The translations under genes and the position numbers were made by a program. The notes under the pieces were generated by a model. The model was not told the origin of the DNA, searched no databases, and worked only from the letters and a program-made list of their open reading frames with translations. A stretch of 64,000 nt of DNA from Pseudomonas prosekii (GTDB taxonomy: Bacteria > Pseudomonadota > Gammaproteobacteria > Pseudomonadales > Pseudomonadaceae): contig NZ_LT629762.1 of NCBI RefSeq assembly GCF_900105155.1, forward strand, positions 372,001-436,000, given 5' to 3'. Numbering within the stretch: the stretch's first letter is position 1; each line of letters begins with the position of its first letter. Below are positions 8,215 to 19,791 of this stretch, piece by piece.

Positions 8215-8607
8215 ATGAAGTTCGCCATCGCGCTGTTTTCCGCCGCCCATGCGCCCTCCTCGCGCCGAGCCCTGCTGTTCGCCCAGGCTGCGCTGGCCGG
8301 CGGGCATGAGATTGTCCGGCTGTTTTTCTATCAGGATGGCGTCTACAACGCCGCCGCCAGCGTGGTCACGCCGCAGGACGAACAAGACCTGCCCAAACAA
8401 TGGCGCGCCTTCGTCACCGAACATCAACTTGACGGTGTCGTGTGCATCGCCGCCGCCCTGCGCCGTGGCGTTCTGAACGCAGAAGAAGCCAAGCGCTATC
8501 AGCGCGAAGCCGTGGCTGTCGACGCGCCGTGGGAATTGTCCGGCCTCGGCCAGTTGCATGACGCGGTGCAGGATGCCGACCGTTTGATCTGTTTCGGAGG
8601 CGCGTGA
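8215..8607 (+). CDS. tusD: Sulfurtransferase TusD
   Basis: DsrE-like subunit of the TusBCD hexamer that accepts persulfide sulfur from TusA and passes it to TusE, for 2-thiouridine formation at U34 of tRNAs for Lys, Glu and Gln. The 130-residue protein has the conserved segment CIAAALRRGV, with Cys77 as the predicted persulfide carrier, and FFYQDGVYNA in the N-terminal half. It is the first gene of tusD-tusC-tusB-tusE-ybiB with 1-nt gaps or overlaps. The downstream thiolase MnmA is encoded 22 kb further on. Confidence 0.92.
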   Translation: MKFAIALFSAAHAPSSRRALLFAQAALAGGHEIVRLFFYQDGVYNAAASVVTPQDEQDLPKQWRAFVTEHQLDGVVCIAAALRRGVLNAEEAKRYQREAVAVDAPWELSGLGQLHDAVQDADRLICFGGA

Positions 8608-8608
8608 C

Positions 8609-8971
8609 ATGCCCAAATCCTTGTTAGTCATCAGCCGTCAGGCGCCGTGGTCCGGCCCGAGTGCCCGCGAAGCGCTGGACATCGTGCTGGCCGGCGGCGC
8701 GTTCGACCTGCCGATCGGCCTGCTGTTTCTGGATGACGGGGTGTTTCAGCTCGCCGCGCAACAGGACGCCAAGGCCCTGCAACAAAAAGACCTCAGCGCC
8801 AATCTGCAAGCCTTGCCGATGTTTGGCGTCGAAGACCTGTTCGCCTGCGCCGACAGCGCCACCGAACGCGGTCTGGACCCGAACGGCTTGGCGCTGCAGG
8901 AAGTTCAAGTGCTGAGCGCTGAACAAATCACCGCCCTTATCGACCGTTACGACCAGGTGATCACCCTCTGA
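8609..8971 (+). CDS. tusC: Sulfurtransferase complex subunit TusC
   Basis: A 120-residue DsrF-type subunit of TusBCD, structural partner of TusD. The N-terminal ISRQAPWSGPSAREALD and LFLDDGVFQL are typical. There is a cysteine (LFACAD) in the region equivalent to the TusD active site, although TusC is not thought to carry sulfur. It starts one base after the TusD stop codon, and its stop (TGA) overlaps the ATG of tusB, so translation is coupled. Confidence 0.9.
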   Translation: MPKSLLVISRQAPWSGPSAREALDIVLAGGAFDLPIGLLFLDDGVFQLAAQQDAKALQQKDLSANLQALPMFGVEDLFACADSATERGLDPNGLALQEVQVLSAEQITALIDRYDQVITL

Positions 8972-9264
8972 TGTCGACTTTGCATGTGTTGTCTCATTCA
9001 CCGTTTGGCGACGATCGCCTCAACAGTTGCCTGCGCGTGATCGGCGCCAATGATGCCTTGCTGCTCTGCGGCGACGCGGCATATGCGTTGCAACCCGGCA
9101 CCGCGCCGTTCCAGACCCTGAGCAGCCGTGGCGTGAAGCTTTTGGTACTCGCCGAAGACGCTCAGGCCCGCGCACTGCCAGTGCCGGATTGGGCGCAAGC
9201 GCTCGACTATCCGGCCTTCGTCGAACTGTCGATTGCCTACGACAAGGTCAACAGTTGGCTATGA
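8971..9264 (+). CDS. tusB: Sulfurtransferase complex subunit TusB
   Basis: A 97-residue DsrH-type subunit of the TusBCD tRNA thiolation relay. It begins MSTLHVLSHSPF, has the mid-region LLLCGDAAYAL and ends YDKVNSWL, as in other DsrH proteins. The stop overlaps the tusE start codon (ATGA at 9261). The short length is normal for this subunit. Confidence 0.9.
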   Translation: MSTLHVLSHSPFGDDRLNSCLRVIGANDALLLCGDAAYALQPGTAPFQTLSSRGVKLLVLAEDAQARALPVPDWAQALDYPAFVELSIAYDKVNSWL

Positions 9265-9596
9265 AATCCCTGACCGTCGGCGCGCGCGCCATCGAACTCG
9301 ACAAGGACGGCTTCCTCGTGGAACTCAGCGACTGGTCGGCCGACGTCGCCAGCGCTCTGGCCGCCGCCGAAGACATCGAGTTGAGCCCGGAACACTGGGA
9401 AATCCTCGAATTGCTGCGCAGTTTCTACGCCGAATTCCAGCTGTCGCCGGCCACCCGCCCGCTGATCAAATACACCGCGTTGAAGCTCGGCACGGAAAAA
9501 GGCAACAGCCTGCACCTCAATCGACTGTTCAAAGGCACCCCTGCCAAACTCGCCGCGAAACTGGCGGGCCTGCCCAAACCGACGAATTGCTTATGA
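9261..9596 (+). CDS. tusE: TusE/DsrC sulfur acceptor
   Basis: A 111-residue DsrC-family protein that takes sulfur from TusD and presents it to MnmA bound to tRNA. Diagnostic are the central LSPEHWEILELLRSFY and the C-terminal arm ending NCL with penultimate Cys110 as the persulfide site. Dissimilatory DsrC has a second cysteine in the arm; here that position is not Cys, which places it with TusE. The start is the ATG overlapping the tusB stop; the stop overlaps the ybiB ATG. Confidence 0.92.
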   Translation: MKSLTVGARAIELDKDGFLVELSDWSADVASALAAAEDIELSPEHWEILELLRSFYAEFQLSPATRPLIKYTALKLGTEKGNSLHLNRLFKGTPAKLAAKLAGLPKPTNCL

Positions 9597-10594
9597 CCGA
9601 TTACCCCGCACTGACCCTCGAAACGCCGGCTGAACATCCGTTCGCCCAATTTGTGCGAATCCTTGGCAAAGGCAAACGCGGCGCCCGCGACTTGAGGCGC
9701 GAAGAAGCCCGGCAAGCCATGGGTTTCGTGCTCGATGATCAGGTCGAAGACACCCAGCTCGGCGCGTTCCTGATGCTGTTGCGGCACAAGGAAGAAAGCG
9801 CCGAGGAGATGGCCGGTTTCACCGAGGCCCTGCGCGAACGCCTGCAAGCGCCGGCGCTGCATGTCGATCTGGATTGGCCGACGTACGCCGGGAAGAAGCG
9901 CCACTTGCCGTGGTATCTGCTCGCGGCCAAATGCCTGGCGCAGAACGGCGTGCGGATTTTCATGCACGGCGGCGGCGCGCACACGGCGGGTCGGCTGTAC
10001 AGCGAGCAACTGCTGGACACGTTGAACATCCCGTTGTGTCGCAATTGGCAACAGGTGGGCGATGCGCTCGATAATGGCGGCTTGGCGTTCATGCCGCTGG
10101 TCGATTGGGCGCCGCAATTGCAGCGCATGATCGACCTGCGCAACACCTTGGGCCTGCGTTCGCCGATTCATTCGCTGGCGCGGATTCTCAATCCGCTGGG
10201 CGCTCGCTGCGGTCTGCAAAGCATCTTCCATCCGGGCTACCAGGCCGTGCATCGCGATGCCAGCGGTCTGCTGGGCGACACGGCAATTGTGGTCAAGGGC
10301 GATGGCGGCGAAATCGAGATCAACCCGGACGCCGACAGCCATTTGTACGGCACTACCGGTGGTGTCAGTTGGGATGAGGAATGGCCGCAATTATCGGCGC
10401 AGCGCCACGTCAAACCGGCATCGCTCGATCCCGAGCATTTGAAAGCCGTGTGGCGCGGCGACGTGATCGACAGCTACCCGCAAATGGCCCTGATTGCGAC
10501 CATGGCCCTGGCCTTGCGCGGCCTCGGCCAGACGCGCGAGCAAGCGTTCGCCACCGCCGAACAATACTGGGCGGCGCGAAACAGATCGATTTAA
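9593..10594 (+). CDS. ybiB: YbiB-like protein of the TrpD2 family
   Basis: A 333-residue protein with the anthranilate phosphoribosyltransferase fold (glycosyltransferase family 3). The E. coli homologue YbiB binds nucleic acids without a shown transferase activity. Seen here: an N-terminal helical domain with GKGKRGARDLRREEA, FMHGGGAHTAGR in place of the glycine-rich phosphoribosyl-pyrophosphate loop, and NPLGARCGLQSIFHPGY. ATG 9593 overlaps the tusE stop, so it is translated with the Tus genes. The context suggests a link to tRNA or RNA metabolism, which is inference. Confidence 0.82.
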   Translation: MTDYPALTLETPAEHPFAQFVRILGKGKRGARDLRREEARQAMGFVLDDQVEDTQLGAFLMLLRHKEESAEEMAGFTEALRERLQAPALHVDLDWPTYAGKKRHLPWYLLAAKCLAQNGVRIFMHGGGAHTAGRLYSEQLLDTLNIPLCRNWQQVGDALDNGGLAFMPLVDWAPQLQRMIDLRNTLGLRSPIHSLARILNPLGARCGLQSIFHPGYQAVHRDASGLLGDTAIVVKGDGGEIEINPDADSHLYGTTGGVSWDEEWPQLSAQRHVKPASLDPEHLKAVWRGDVIDSYPQMALIATMALALRGLGQTREQAFATAEQYWAARNRSI

Positions 10595-10644
10595 CCGATC
10601 ATATCTGCCCAAGCTTTGCGCTTTTTGTTCGAACTCATCGGCAT

Positions 10645-10679
10645 AGACTCCTCTCCAACGCTTATATGTTGAGGAGTCT
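10645..10679 (+). promoter_or_regulatory. RBS-sequestering inverted repeat
   Basis: AGACTCCTC (10645-10653) and GAGGAGTCT (10671-10679) are a perfect 9-bp inverted repeat with a 17-nt loop. The right arm contains the only good Shine-Dalgarno (GAGGAG) for the gene starting at 10685. In the mRNA the left arm would pair with the Shine-Dalgarno and could limit translation. Confidence 0.5.
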
Positions 10680-10684
10680 TGATC

Positions 10685-11686
10685 ATGGGTTTATTAGTTG
10701 AAGGCCAGTGGCACGACCAGTGGTACGAAAGTAGCAAGGACGGCGCATTCCAGCGCGAACAGGCGCAGCGGCGCAATTGGCTGACCGCTGACGGTCAACC
10801 GGGCCCGACCGGTGTCGGCGGTTTCGCGGCCGAAGCCGGGCGCTATCACCTCTATGTTTCCCTCGCCTGCCCGTGGGCGCACCGCACGTTGATCCTGCGC
10901 AAACTCAAAGGCCTCGAAGGCCTGATCGATGTGTCGGTGGTCAGTTGGTTGATGCTGGAAAACGGCTGGACCTTCGACCAGCACCTCGGTTCGACCGGCG
11001 ACAAACTCGATCACTTCGACTTCATGCACCAACGCTACACCGCCGATACCGCTAACTATACCGGGCGCGTGACAGTGCCGGTGCTGTGGGACAAGCAGCA
11101 AAATCGCATCGTCAACAATGAATCGGCGGAAATCATCCGCATGTTCAACAGCGCGTTTGATGATTTGACTGGCAATGATCTGGACTTCTATCCGGCGCCG
11201 CTGCGCAGTGAGATTGACGCGCTGAATGAGCAGATTTATCCGGCGGTGAATAACGGCGTGTACCGCGCCGGGTTTGCTACTTCGCAGAACGCTTATGAAG
11301 AAGCGTTTGATGAGGTGTTTGCCGAGCTGGACCGTCTGGAGTTATTGCTGGGCGAGAACCGCTATCTGGTCGGCGAATACCTGACTGAAGCGGACATTCG
11401 CTTGTTCACCACGTTGATCCGTTTTGACGCGGTGTATCACGGGCACTTCAAGTGCAACCTGCGGCGGATCGCCGATTATCCGAATCTGTCGAACTGGCTG
11501 CGCGAGTTGTATCAGTGGCCGGGGATCGCTGAAACCGTGGATTTCCAGCACATCAAGCATCACTACTACGGCAGCCACAAGACCATCAATCCGACGGGCG
11601 TTGTGCCGAAAGGGCCGGAGCAGGATTTCACCGCCAGCCATGATCGGGCGCGGTTGAGCGGGAAAGGGGTTTGGCGCAAGGCCTGA
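10685..11686 (+). CDS. yqjG: Glutathionyl-hydroquinone reductase, YqjG/GST Xi class
   Basis: Cytosolic enzyme that reduces glutathionyl-hydroquinones to hydroquinones, releasing oxidised glutathione. The 333-residue protein has the Xi-class active site ACPWAHR with catalytic Cys62, the long insert WLMLENGWTF, and the C-terminal helical domain with EADIRLFTTLIRFD and FKCNLRRI. ATG 10685 is 8 nt after GAGGAG; the in-frame TTG at 10679 is too close. The Shine-Dalgarno is in a stem arm (see the inverted repeat entry). It is monocistronic and followed by a repeat pair. Confidence 0.92.
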   Translation: MGLLVEGQWHDQWYESSKDGAFQREQAQRRNWLTADGQPGPTGVGGFAAEAGRYHLYVSLACPWAHRTLILRKLKGLEGLIDVSVVSWLMLENGWTFDQHLGSTGDKLDHFDFMHQRYTADTANYTGRVTVPVLWDKQQNRIVNNESAEIIRMFNSAFDDLTGNDLDFYPAPLRSEIDALNEQIYPAVNNGVYRAGFATSQNAYEEAFDEVFAELDRLELLLGENRYLVGEYLTEADIRLFTTLIRFDAVYHGHFKCNLRRIADYPNLSNWLRELYQWPGIAETVDFQHIKHHYYGSHKTINPTGVVPKGPEQDFTASHDRARLSGKGVWRKA

Positions 11687-11720
11687 TAGGCCGCTGCAAC
11701 CCGAGCGTGGGCACGATCAA

Positions 11721-11855
11721 TTGTAGTGAGGGGGCTTGCCCCCGTTCGGCAGCGAAGCAGTCGCAAAACAGCGAGCGCGGTCTTTTCAGCCAGAACTCGC
11801 TCGCCGTTTCAGGGCCGCTACGCGCCCCAACGGGGGCAAGCCCCCTCGCCACAGG
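11721..11855. repeat. Inverted repeat pair, GGGGGCTTGCCCCCG type
   Basis: GAGGGGGCTTGCCCCCGTT near 11729 is mirrored by AACGGGGGCAAGCCCCCTC ending near 11848, with about 80 bases of separate sequence between. This is a REP-like doublet with a GC-only core, different from the GAGCTTGCTC type. It fills the gap between the convergent yqjG and cysG. Confidence 0.8.
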
Positions 11856-13250
11856 TCAGACTTGCGCTTGCGCGCCTTCGAACCACGCCAGTTTCTCGCG
11901 CAGTTGCACCACTTCCCCAACGATCACCAGCGTCGGCGCATGCACTTCGTGGTCCGCGACCATTTGTGGCAGATCGGCCAAGGTGCCGGTGAACACCCGT
12001 TGATTAACCGTGGTGCCCTGCTGAATCAACGCCGCCGGTGTATCCGCGCCGCGACCGTGCTTGATCAACTGCTCGCAGATGATCGGCAACCCGACCAACC
12101 CCATGTAAAACACTAGGGTTTGCGCCGGTGAAACCAGATCGGCCCACGGCAAGTCGGTCGAACCGTCCTTCAAATGCCCGGTGACAAAACGTACCGACTG
12201 CGCGTGATCGCGATGCGTCAGCGGAATCCCCGCATACGCCGCGCAACCACTCGCTGCGGTAATACCCGGCACCACTTGAAATGGAATGCCGTGCGCCGCC
12301 AGTTCTTCGATTTCTTCGCCGCCACGGCCGAAGATGAAAGGATCGCCGCCCTTCAAGCGCACCACACGTTTGCCAGCCTTGGCCAGATCGACCAGTTGCT
12401 GGTTGATCTGATCCTGCGGCACGGCGTGTTCGGCACGACGCTTGCCGACGTAAACGCGTTCCGCATCGCGACGGCACAAATCGAGAATCGCCGGCGCCAC
12501 CAAGCGGTCGTACAGCACCACATCGGCTTGCTGCATCAGGCGCAAGGCACGGAACGTCAGCAGGTCCGGATCGCCCGGGCCGGCACCGACCAAATACACC
12601 TCACCGGTTTTCTTCGGCGGCTCGCCGGCAATTTTCGCCAGCAGCAAACGTTCGGCTTCGCCGCCCTGCCCGGCCAGTTGCCGGTCGGCAATCGGGCCCT
12701 GAAATACGTCTTCCCAAAACGCCCGGCGCTGCTGCACATCCGGCAGCAGACCTTTGACCTGGCTGCGAAACCGCGCAGCCAGACCGGCGAGTTGCCCGTA
12801 AGTGGAAGGAATCCAGGTTTCGATTTTGGCGCGGATCAGCCGAGCCAGCACTGGCGCATCGCCGCCGCTGGAGATTGCGACGATCAGCGGCGAGCGGTCG
12901 ACAATCGCCGGGAAAATCACGCTGCACAAGGCTGGCGCATCGACCACATTGACCGGCACGCAACGCCGATGAGCGTCGGCGGAGACTTGCGCGTTCAGCG
13001 GCTCGTCGTCGGTGGCGGCAATGATCAGCCCGCAACCGTCGAGATCGCTTTCAACGTAGCCGCGCAACAGGCACTCGCCGCCGCTGCCGGTGACCAGTTC
13101 GCGCAATTGCGGTTCGATTTCAGGCGCGATCACCCGCAGCAGCGCACCGGCTTCGGCCAGCAGGCGGGATTTGCGCAAGGCAATTTCCCCGCCGCCGACG
13201 ACCAACACACGACTGCCGCGCAGGTTGTGAAACAGCGGCAGATAGTCCAT
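11856..13250 (-). CDS. cysG: Siroheme synthase CysG, trifunctional
   Basis: A single 464-residue protein that converts uroporphyrinogen III to siroheme by SAM-dependent methylation, NAD-dependent oxidation and ferrochelation. The N-terminal NAD-binding loop is [13 protein letters not shown] (from about residue 15). The C-terminal methyltransferase domain begins [15 protein letters not shown] and includes [15 protein letters not shown] and [10 protein letters not shown]. Siroheme serves sulfite and nitrite reductases. It abuts serS (stop and start adjacent) as the last gene of the ftsK-cysG block. Confidence 0.95.
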   Translation of the reverse strand: MDYLPLFHNLRGSRVLVVGGGEIALRKSRLLAEAGALLRVIAPEIEPQLRELVTGSGGECLLRGYVESDLDGCGLIIAATDDEPLNAQVSADAHRRCVPVNVVDAPALCSVIFPAIVDRSPLIVAISSGGDAPVLARLIRAKIETWIPSTYGQLAGLAARFRSQVKGLLPDVQQRRAFWEDVFQGPIADRQLAGQGGEAERLLLAKIAGEPPKKTGEVYLVGAGPGDPDLLTFRALRLMQQADVVLYDRLVAPAILDLCRRDAERVYVGKRRAEHAVPQDQINQQLVDLAKAGKRVVRLKGGDPFIFGRGGEEIEELAAHGIPFQVVPGITAASGCAAYAGIPLTHRDHAQSVRFVTGHLKDGSTDLPWADLVSPAQTLVFYMGLVGLPIICEQLIKHGRGADTPAALIQQGTTVNQRVFTGTLADLPQMVADHEVHAPTLVIVGEVVQLREKLAWFEGAQAQV

Positions 13251-14922
<1,672 letters not shown>

Positions 14923-16245
14923 TTATTTTCTCCGCTGGCGAGGGCTCAGACGATCCAGTTGGGCGAGGTGGTTGAGTTTCTCGCCGATCTTCAACTCCAG
15001 GCCTCGCGGCACCGGCTGATAGAAAGGCTGTGGCTCGAGTTCTTCCGGGAAGTAGTCTTCGCCCGCGGCGTAGGCATCCGGCTCATCGTGGGCGTAACGG
15101 TATTCGTCGCCGTAACCGAGTTGTTTCATCAGTTTGGTCGGGGCGTTGCGCAGGTGCAGCGGCACTTCCAGCGAACCGTGTTCGGTGGCGCTGCGCATCG
15201 CCGCTTTGAAACCCATGTACACCGCGTTGCTTTTCGGCGCACAGGCCAGATAAGTAATGGCTTGGGCCACGGCCAATTCGCCTTCGGGGCTGCCGAGGCG
15301 TTCCTGCACTTCCCACGCCGCGAGGCACAGGCTCAGCGCGCGCGGGTCGGCGTTGCCGATGTCTTCGCTGGCCATGCGCACAACGCGCCGCGCCAGGTAC
15401 AGCGGATCGCAACCGCCGTCGATCATGCGCGCGAACCAGTACAGCGCGCCGTCGGGATTGGAGCCGCGCACCGATTTGTGCAGCGCAGAAATCTGGTCGT
15501 AGAACGCTTCGCCGCCCTTGTCGAAACGGCGACGGGTGTCGCCGAGCAGACTTTGCAGCAGGTCGATGCCGATTTCGCTGTTGTCGTCGGCGAGGTCCGA
15601 GGCGTTTTCCAGCAGGTTGAGCAGACGCCGGCCATCGCCATCGGCGGCGGTCAGCAACATCTGGAAGCCTTCATCGCTGAGGGTCAGTTGCCGTTTGCCG
15701 AGGCCGCGCTCTTCAGTCAGTGCGCGGTGCACCAATTTGCGCAGCGCCGCTTCGTCGAGGCTTTTGAGCACATAGACGCGCGCCCGCGAGAGCAAAGCGT
15801 TGTTGAGTTCGAAGGAAGGGTTTTCGGTGGTTGCGCCGATGAAAATCAGCGTGCCGTCTTCAACGTAAGGCAGGAACGCATCCTGCTGCGACTTGTTGAA
15901 GCGGTGCACTTCGTCGACGAACAGGATGGTGCGTTTGCCGTACTGCCCGGCCTGCTGCTTGGCGATTTCCACCGCCTGGCGGATTTCTTTCACGCCGGCC
16001 AATACCGCTGAAACCGTTTCGAAGTGCGCATCGGAAACTTCTGCGAGCAACCGCGCCAAGGTGGTTTTGCCCACGCCCGGCGGTCCCCAGAAGATCATCG
16101 AATGCAAGGCACCCTGCTCCAGCGCTTCACGCAAAGGCTTGCCGCGAGCGAGCAGATGTTCCTGACCGACGTACTCATCCAGATTGGTAGCACGCAAACG
16201 AGCGGCCAAGGGTTGAGCTATCGGGGCACTGCGAAACAGGTCCAT
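14923..16245 (-). CDS. rarA: Replication-associated recombination protein A
   Basis: An AAA+ ATPase of the clamp-loader/WRNIP1 family that acts at stalled forks. The 440-residue protein shows Walker A ([12 protein letters not shown]), Walker B ([16 protein letters not shown]), sensor 1 [10 protein letters not shown] and the C-terminal tetramerisation part with YPHD-like motifs replaced by [20 protein letters not shown] chose ATG 16245 (MDLFRSAPI) because it matches the family N-terminus; the open frame to 16341 runs into a REPIN. The nearest AGAGG is far upstream, so the RBS is weak. Confidence 0.92.
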   Translation of the reverse strand: MDLFRSAPIAQPLAARLRATNLDEYVGQEHLLARGKPLREALEQGALHSMIFWGPPGVGKTTLARLLAEVSDAHFETVSAVLAGVKEIRQAVEIAKQQAGQYGKRTILFVDEVHRFNKSQQDAFLPYVEDGTLIFIGATTENPSFELNNALLSRARVYVLKSLDEAALRKLVHRALTEERGLGKRQLTLSDEGFQMLLTAADGDGRRLLNLLENASDLADDNSEIGIDLLQSLLGDTRRRFDKGGEAFYDQISALHKSVRGSNPDGALYWFARMIDGGCDPLYLARRVVRMASEDIGNADPRALSLCLAAWEVQERLGSPEGELAVAQAITYLACAPKSNAVYMGFKAAMRSATEHGSLEVPLHLRNAPTKLMKQLGYGDEYRYAHDEPDAYAAGEDYFPEELEPQPFYQPVPRGLELKIGEKLNHLAQLDRLSPRQRRK

Positions 16246-16277
16246 CAAAACGTTTTGAAACCTCTTTGGTTCTCGAG

Positions 16278-16377
16278 CCCCTGTAGGAGCGGAGCTTGCT
16301 CGCGAAAGCGGTGGACCAGGCAACCTGATGGTGACTGACACGCCCTCTTCGCGAGCAAGCTCTGCTCCTACAGGGGG
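16278..16377. repeat. REPIN inside the lolA-rarA gap
   Basis: Arms CTGTAGGAGCGGAGCTTGCT and AGCAAGCTCTGCTCCTACAG (one position differs between arms) with about 50 bases between. It lies within what should be one transcript (lolA to rarA), so the mRNA would carry a long hairpin between the two genes. Confidence 0.85.
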
Positions 16378-16384
16378 TTGAGTA

Positions 16385-17008
16385 TCACTCCTGAATCACG
16401 TCCGCGCCTTTCGGGATGTCGAACTTGAACTTGGACGCCGGAATCGATTCGTTGGCTTTTACGCCGGTGAACAGAATGTTGGTGCGCTGACCGACGTTGT
16501 CGATCAGTTGCATGTCATTGACCAGGCCATTACGGAACGACAAACGCAGGCTGTCGAACAGGGTGTCCTTGGTCTTCGGCTTCAGCGTGAAATCGATCAC
16601 GCCGCCAGCTTCCTTGGCGCTGATGTCGAAGCTCTGATTGATCTTCGATACGTCACCGGACAGCAGCAACGCCGGGGTCTGGCTCAGGCGCAGGTCGAGG
16701 GTCTTGATGGTCACCTGTTCCAGGTCCGGGTCCCACAGGGTGACTTTCTTGCCGTCGGAGACCACGGTGGTTTCGGCCGGGGCGTCGGTGTGCCAGTAGA
16801 ACAGGCCCGGACGCTGCAGCGACATTTCACCGGTGGTTTCCTGCAACTGCGTGCCGCCGCCGTCCAGCGTCAGTTGCGAGAAGCGCGCGGTCAGGGTCTT
16901 GGAGGTTTCGAGCAATTGGGTCAGGCGCGCCACGTCCTTGTCATCGGCGTGCGCCGAGAGTGTGGTCAACGCCAGAACTGGCAGCAACAGCATGCGGATA
17001 AGACGCAT
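16385..17008 (-). CDS. lolA: Outer-membrane lipoprotein carrier protein LolA
   Basis: Periplasmic chaperone that shuttles lipoproteins from the LolCDE transporter to LolB. The 207-residue precursor has a signal peptide ([21 protein letters not shown]), and the mature part shows the open-barrel pattern with [25 protein letters not shown] and [17 protein letters not shown] lies 5-6 nt before ATG 17008; the frame extends another 35 codons upstream without support. It lies 70 nt after ftsK on the same strand. Confidence 0.94.
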   Translation of the reverse strand: MRLIRMLLLPVLALTTLSAHADDKDVARLTQLLETSKTLTARFSQLTLDGGGTQLQETTGEMSLQRPGLFYWHTDAPAETTVVSDGKKVTLWDPDLEQVTIKTLDLRLSQTPALLLSGDVSKINQSFDISAKEAGGVIDFTLKPKTKDTLFDSLRLSFRNGLVNDMQLIDNVGQRTNILFTGVKANESIPASKFKFDIPKGADVIQE

Positions 17009-17078
17009 GGGAGTCCTCTTGAACATTCGTGGGGAGTGCGCCGGCGCGTCATTGCGCCAGCGCAGTGTTTCAATCAAA

Positions 17079-19484
17079 TCAGTCGCGCACCGGGCCCGGG
17101 GCCAGGACTTCACGCGAACCGTTGGTGTTCATGGACGTCACGACCCCGGCCATTTCCATGGCTTCGATCATGCGCGCGGCGCGGTTGTAGCCGATTTTCA
17201 GTTTGCGCTGAACTGCCGAAATGGAAGCGCGACGGCTTTCCAGCACGAACTGCACGGCTTCGTCGTACAGCGCGTCGGATTCGCTGTCGTCATCGCCGCT
17301 GCTGCCACCCTCAAAACCACTGCCCGGCTCTTCGACGCCAGCGAGAATCTCGTCGTTGTATTCCGGAGCGCCGCGCAGTTTCCACGCTTCCACCACGCGG
17401 TGAACTTCGTCATCGGAAACGAACGCGCCGTGCACACGAATCGGCAGGCTGGTGCCCGGCGGCATGTAGAGCATGTCACCGTGGCCAAGCAATTGTTCGG
17501 CGCCGCCCTGGTCGATGATGGTCCGCGAATCGATCTTGCTCGACACCTGGAACGCCATGCGCGTCGGGATGTTGGCCTTGATCAGACCGGTAATTACGTC
17601 AACCGACGGACGCTGGGTCGCGAGGATCAAGTGAATACCGGCCGCACGCGCCTTCTGCGCGATACGTGCGATCAGTTCTTCAACCTTTTTACCGACGATC
17701 ATCATCATGTCGGCAAATTCGTCGACCACCACAACGATGGTCGGCAACTTGTGCAGCAATGGCGCTTCGTCGTGAATGCTTTCGCGTTTGTACAGCGGAT
17801 CGGACAGCGGCGTGCCGGCGTCCTCGGCGTCCTTGACCTTCTGGTTGAAGCCGGACAGGTTACGCACGCCCATCTTCGCCATCAGTTTGTAGCGACGCTC
17901 CATCTCCGCCACGCTCCAGCGCAGAGCGTTGGCCGCGTCCTTCATGTCGGTGACCACCGGGCAGAGCAAGTGCGGAATGCCTTCGTAGATCGACAGCTCA
18001 AGCATTTTCGGGTCGATCATGATCAGCTTGGCGTCTTCCGGGCCAGACTTGAACAGGATCGACAGGATCATCGCGTTCACGCCCACCGACTTACCGGAAC
18101 CGGTCGTACCGGCCACCAGCAAATGCGGCATCTTCGCCAGGTCGGTGATCACCGGTTTGCCGCCGATGTCATGACCCAGCGCCAGCGTGACTGGCGATTT
18201 GAAATTGTCGTACTCGGGCGACGACAGCACTTCGGAGAAACGCACGATCTGCCGGTCTTCGTTGGGAATCTCGATACCAACGGTGGTCTTGCCCGGGATC
18301 ACTTCAACCACCCGCACACTGGTCACGGCCAGCGAACGCGCCAAGTCTTTGGCCAGGTTGGAGATGCGGCTGACCTTGACCCCGGCCGCTGGTTGAATTT
18401 CGTAACGGGTAATGACCGGGCCTGGGTGAATCGAATCCACGGTGACTTCGACGCCGAATTCCTTGAGCTTGATTTCCAGCAAGTGGCCAACCGCAGCCAG
18501 GGATTCGGGCGAGTAATTGAGCTGTTTCTTTTCTGCCGGGTCGAGAATCGAGATCGGCGGCAAGGTGCCTTCGACGGCGCTGTCGACGAACAACGGCGCC
18601 TGTTTCTCTTTCTCGACGCGCTTGCTCGGCGCGGCCGGTTTGACCGGGGCCGGGGCAATCACTGGCGGCACCTGCTTTTCGCGGTCCGACATGTGCTTGC
18701 TCAGCGCTTGCTCGCGCTCGATCAGGCGTTCCTTGACCTTGGCTTGTTCGCGTTTGTCGGTGACGGTTGGCGCGACCACGTCGTGCACTCGATCATCGAC
18801 TTCGCGCAATTGCGCGACCAGTTGCTTGCGCTCTGTGCGCGCGGCCCACCAGCGGTTGGCGGCGCCCTGGAACAGTTCGAAGAGGTCGAGGGTGATCTTG
18901 CCGGTGAGGTCCATGACCTTGAACCATGACAGGTCGGTGAACACCGTCAGGCCGAACAGAAACAGGGCAATGAACAGCAGCGTGCTGCCCTGAATGTTCA
19001 GGGCATTGCGCGCCAGATCGCCAAGGCTTTCGCCCAACGCCCCGCCCGCGCCGGCCGGCAAACCGGTCGCGGCGTGAAAATGAATGTGCGCAAGAGCAGC
19101 GCCCGACAGCACCAAAAACACCAGACCGATCAGGCGCCAGGAGAACAGCCAGCCGCTCCACTGCCACGGTTCGTGGCGTTGACGGAAGATCTGGTAGGTC
19201 TTGACCGCCAGCAATAACGGGAAGATGTAGGCGAAGTAGCCGAGGATCATGAACAGGATATCGGCGCTGTAGGAACCGGCCGGACCGCCGAAATTCTGCA
19301 CGTCGTCGATCTTGCTGTTATGGCTCCAGCCCGGATCGTCCTTGCCATAGGTCAACAAGGCCATCATCAGGAACAGGCACAAGGCGCCGATGGCGATCAA
19401 CGCACCTTCCTTGAGTCGGTAGTGCAATTGCTGGCGCCAGAGCGGCACGACGGATGGTTTAGGTGCTGCGGTGGATTTCTTCAA
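17079..19484 (-). CDS. ftsK: DNA translocase FtsK
   Basis: Septum-anchored translocase that pumps the chromosome toward dif and activates XerCD. The 801-residue protein has about four N-terminal membrane helices (within residues 25-185), a short linker, the motor with Walker A ([16 protein letters not shown]) and Walker B ([13 protein letters not shown]), and a C-terminal winged-helix gamma domain ([19 protein letters not shown]) that reads KOPS. The start is a TTG at 19484, which I prefer because the family N-terminus begins there. The short linker is normal for Pseudomonas. Confidence 0.94.
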   Translation of the reverse strand: MKKSTAAPKPSVVPLWRQQLHYRLKEGALIAIGALCLFLMMALLTYGKDDPGWSHNSKIDDVQNFGGPAGSYSADILFMILGYFAYIFPLLLAVKTYQIFRQRHEPWQWSGWLFSWRLIGLVFLVLSGAALAHIHFHAATGLPAGAGGALGESLGDLARNALNIQGSTLLFIALFLFGLTVFTDLSWFKVMDLTGKITLDLFELFQGAANRWWAARTERKQLVAQLREVDDRVHDVVAPTVTDKREQAKVKERLIEREQALSKHMSDREKQVPPVIAPAPVKPAAPSKRVEKEKQAPLFVDSAVEGTLPPISILDPAEKKQLNYSPESLAAVGHLLEIKLKEFGVEVTVDSIHPGPVITRYEIQPAAGVKVSRISNLAKDLARSLAVTSVRVVEVIPGKTTVGIEIPNEDRQIVRFSEVLSSPEYDNFKSPVTLALGHDIGGKPVITDLAKMPHLLVAGTTGSGKSVGVNAMILSILFKSGPEDAKLIMIDPKMLELSIYEGIPHLLCPVVTDMKDAANALRWSVAEMERRYKLMAKMGVRNLSGFNQKVKDAEDAGTPLSDPLYKRESIHDEAPLLHKLPTIVVVVDEFADMMMIVGKKVEELIARIAQKARAAGIHLILATQRPSVDVITGLIKANIPTRMAFQVSSKIDSRTIIDQGGAEQLLGHGDMLYMPPGTSLPIRVHGAFVSDDEVHRVVEAWKLRGAPEYNDEILAGVEEPGSGFEGGSSGDDDSESDALYDEAVQFVLESRRASISAVQRKLKIGYNRAARMIEAMEMAGVVTSMNTNGSREVLAPGPVRD

Positions 19485-19791
19485 AACGCTACTTTTCCTG
19501 CGCCTGTGGCGCGTCCATCTGTTGAATGACTATAAAAAAACTGCCCAATCCAGGCAGGTAAAAAAGTTAACAGGCGTATCCGGGACTACTTTTAACACTG
19601 CGCCCCCGTGTTGCAAAACAGCGCACGTAGCAGTTTTTTGCTACACGCGCCGTTACAAGCGGGCATTGTACGGGTTTGTTCGCCCGTTGCCATGCTTCGC
19701 GCCCCGTGATGTAGCATAGCCACGGCGCAGGACGCACGGCTCAATTTGAGCACGCATTGTCTTTTGTGACAAAGGCTTATGAGGTGTTTTT
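19485..19791. other. Divergent intergenic region between ftsK and the trxB remnant
   Basis: About 300 bp without a gene. It contains three small inverted repeats: CTGCC/GGCAG near 19541, GTAGCA/TGCTAC near 19627 with a T-rich loop, and CGGGC/GCCCG near 19662. I could not assign a clear promoter pair. GAGGTG at about 19778 is a ribosome-binding site for the ATG at 19792. Confidence 0.5.

Noticed and set aside
14923..14960. Fluoride riboswitch ahead of crcB
   Set aside because: crcB abuts rarA; there is no leader. Any such element would have to lie in the rarA coding sequence, and I saw none.
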